Part shown: piece by piece, positions 19,654-21,494 of the stretch
Layout: each line of letters starts with the position of its first letter
How positions within the stretch are numbered: the stretch's first letter is position 1
Source: Fragilaria radians
Lineage: Eukaryota; Bacillariophyta; Fragilariophyceae; Fragilariales; Fragilariaceae
DNA length: 21,494 bases
NCBI GenBank assembly: GCA_900642245.1
Contig: CAAAJI010000341.1
Coordinates: forward strand, 44,708 to 66,201
Direction of reading: 5' to 3'
The notes under the pieces: generated by a model
What the model saw: the letters and a program-made list of their open reading frames with translations, nothing else
Databases searched by the model: none
What the model was told of the DNA's origin: nothing
Translations under genes and position numbers: made by a program

Positions 19654-20950
19654 TGATGACAATGGAAAATGGAATTGTATATCTGACATTACGATAGTTC
19701 CTTTGTACATCAGAAATATTTTGAAATATAGCAACCCAAGTTAACAAAACCTTACCAATGACAAAAACAAGGAACAAGGAACAAAGGGAAGGAAACCAAA
19801 AATCCTCGTTTAAACATTGTTTTCTAATTCACTTCTTGTCGGATTGATACACTCAATAAGCATATGCTACATAAAGTGATAGCAATTCAATTTTCTGCAA
19901 CACCTTAACAATGACAATTATGCAAGGTTTCTTCCTTTCTTTTATTCTCAAATGATTGATACGGTGTGTTACCTTTGGGATAAAGAATACTTTTATCAGG
20001 ATGGTTTGGCATTCTGGAAAAGGTGCCTTGCATAAAACATTATGTCATATCTACGTCATACTCCCTAGAGCTGTATAAAGAGTCTATTCTATTCATTAGT
20101 GAAAATCCCACGCAAATAAGAAAAGAAAACTAAGTGAGTACATATCTGATAAGAAGAAAAGGCTAAATTACCTGTTGGTTTAGAAAGCATGATGGAAACG
20201 TAGATTTATCGTTGCTTGACCCTAGATTCCCCTTACCTCGATGAAATTCAACTCAATATCCAAAATTTTCGACAGATGTTTTGTGAAAGATATGCTTAAA
20301 AAAAGATGCTGGAAAGTCGATTTTTCTAGGTATTAACAATTTTGTAGGCACCAGGCAACATCAGAGAACTACAAAGATTCAGTGGACAAAGTAATGCTGC
20401 CACTGCACTCCTAAGTTTACTTCTCAATGAAAGATCAAAAAATTCCGACACTAGATTCTAGCTTCTCAAACAATGGAACCTATGATATTAAATTTATCAG
20501 GTACGAAATACTGCTGTATTCCTGCTTGAGAGCTATCTGTGTCAATGTTCCATGCAATTCATCCCCAATAGTGGTGGATCCAACAACAAAGGCTTAACGT
20601 ATGTCATCTCATGAATTTTCATTTTTCCATGTAAAAGTATATCTTTGAATGAAAAGGTTTCTCCCTACTAAAAATGATTCTGGACATTAGCCAGGAAAAG
20701 AAAGCTAGAATATATAATTCTGAGTTTAGCCAAGTGGACAACCATATTTGTCAACATACCCTTAGAGCATTGCTGACAATGAATTCTAAAGTACATCCTT
20801 AAATCCAAAAAGTTAATATGAATACTAATGCCGTTAATCATCGATTTCTCATCTTAAATAAAATAAGTGAAGTCCCGTTTTTGTCCAAAAGTGAATGAAA
20901 TGATTCAACTCTCATGTTTCAGCATATGAAATAACAAATACCATCAAGAA
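19654..20950. other. Intergenic, nothing convincing
   Basis: About 1.3 kb, AT-rich. There is a small AACAAGG-type tandem run near 19765-19790. A TATA-like CTGTATAAAGAG occurs at 20071-20082 without a recognisable gene after it. Short frames around 20350-20460 are open on both strands (plus strand NIRELQRFSGQSNAATALL) but are bounded by stops. A 3' LTR for the upstream Copia relic could be here, but nothing matches another copy in the window. Confidence 0.4.
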
Positions 20951-21494
20951 TCAATCCAAATCATTGTCCATCAATGGTGTATCCTGTTTGTGTTCGGTCG
21001 TACTATGGCTTGGCTTCAGTGTCTGTTGTTCTAATGATAATGAACACAGATTACGAAAATCACGCTCCTGCTCATTCTTTGTGTAAGGGTCACCATGGTC
21101 AACAAGCCAATCATCAATATCAAATAAAGGATTTTGGAGCAATCTGTGAAATGTACCCTCAAGCAAAGACTCGTCACTTAAAAGGCCAGGATAGGAAACT
21201 GATCCTATTCCATTGACAACCAAATATTTGGATTCATGCCGTCGCTTGGCAACAGGACTCTTATCATCGCAAGTTGAGTTTTGTGGATACCAATATGCCT
21301 CTTGCTTCTTTTGTCCCACATTCATGATGATTGACCATCCAATGTTGCAATTTTCCCACGATGCACTTGTATAAAATGTCTCGTCTAGTTCTCTTGCACA
21401 TTCATCAACATCAAATGATGACATATCTATCGTGCAATTCTCGACATGCACAAGCAGATATTTATATGAGTATTGGACGCTGCTACCTTTCTCA
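20951..21494 (-). CDS. 3' part of an unrecognised gene, cut by the right edge
   Basis: An open frame runs from the window edge to a TGA at 20953-20951 and shows about 180 codons. It stays open upstream of 21451, where no ATG occurs, so the start lies outside or in another exon. The visible part begins EKGSSVQYSYKYLLVHVENC and holds several Cys (VENCT, DECAREL, WENCNIG, STCDD). A Trp/Tyr-containing segment (EAYWYPQNST), a basic KRRHESK patch, a segment with FHRLLQNPLFDIDDWLVDHG and an acidic, polar tail ending DNDLD follow. No transmembrane segment is visible. I do not recognise the family. Even Cys spacing early on hints at an extracellular domain (weak inference). The last ~55 residues look disordered. 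Confidence 0.6.
   Translation of the reverse strand, partial: EKGSSVQYSYKYLLVHVENCTIDMSSFDVDECARELDETFYTSASWENCNIGWSIIMNVGQKKQEAYWYPQNSTCDDKSPVAKRRHESKYLVVNGIGSVSYPGLLSDESLLEGTFHRLLQNPLFDIDDWLVDHGDPYTKNEQERDFRNLCSLSLEQQTLKPSHSTTEHKQDTPLMDNDLD

Noticed and set aside
1..21494. tRNA or rRNA genes, CRISPR arrays, bacterial operons
   Set aside because: No tRNA-like T-loop/A-box pairs or rRNA stretches and no regular spaced repeats were seen. Introns and retroelements point to a eukaryotic nuclear locus.

Overview
The window looks like a gene-poor, AT-rich stretch of a diatom (stramenopile) nuclear genome. Three things point that way. The two Copia-type retroelement relics have diatom-style polyprotein motifs. 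The two best protein-coding genes are secreted, short-intron genes of kinds common in diatoms: a Pro-Thr repeat protein and a plant-type GxIP leucine-rich-repeat protein. Introns are short (63 and 83 bp) with GT-AG ends. I cannot name the species. All assignments come from reading the sequence and remembered family motifs; no search was run.

Layout, left to right. Positions 1-11 hold the first codons of a minus-strand gene that runs off the left edge. Its ~370-bp upstream region (12-375) is a diverged copy of the upstream region of the Pro-Thr repeat gene (6986-7357), so the two genes look like tandem paralogs. Between them lies a broken Gypsy-type integrase (596-1712), split by a ~575-bp LTR-like element (910-1484), then about 2.9 kb with no convincing gene. 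The Pro-Thr repeat gene occupies 4655-6985 on the minus strand (two exons, ~755 aa, secreted).

From 7358 to 9724 there is little beyond one weak small ORF. From 9725 to 12849 is a decayed minus-strand Copia relic (gag, protease-like, integrase, start of reverse transcriptase) that stops abruptly inside the reverse transcriptase. A second copy of the LTR-like element, inverted relative to the first, lies at 13373-13934. It is flanked by a 14-bp direct repeat and interrupts an unidentified plus-strand reading frame.

The LRR gene is at 14469-15496 (plus, two exons, 314 aa, signal peptide). A ~124-bp block covering its last codons and 3' flank recurs 669 bp downstream (16156-16280). Next comes a second, different Copia relic on the plus strand (16473-19653), also lacking the reverse transcriptase. 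About 1.3 kb of apparently empty sequence follows, then the 3' part of an unrecognised minus-strand gene running off the right edge.

Functionally, the intact genes suggest two extracellular or cell-wall proteins embedded in old, nested retroelement debris. The most unusual items are the two-copy LTR-like repeat with unequal flanking duplications, the duplicated promoter regions of the tandem secreted-protein genes, and the duplicated LRR gene 3' end. I found no clear evidence of a wholly new multi-gene system.
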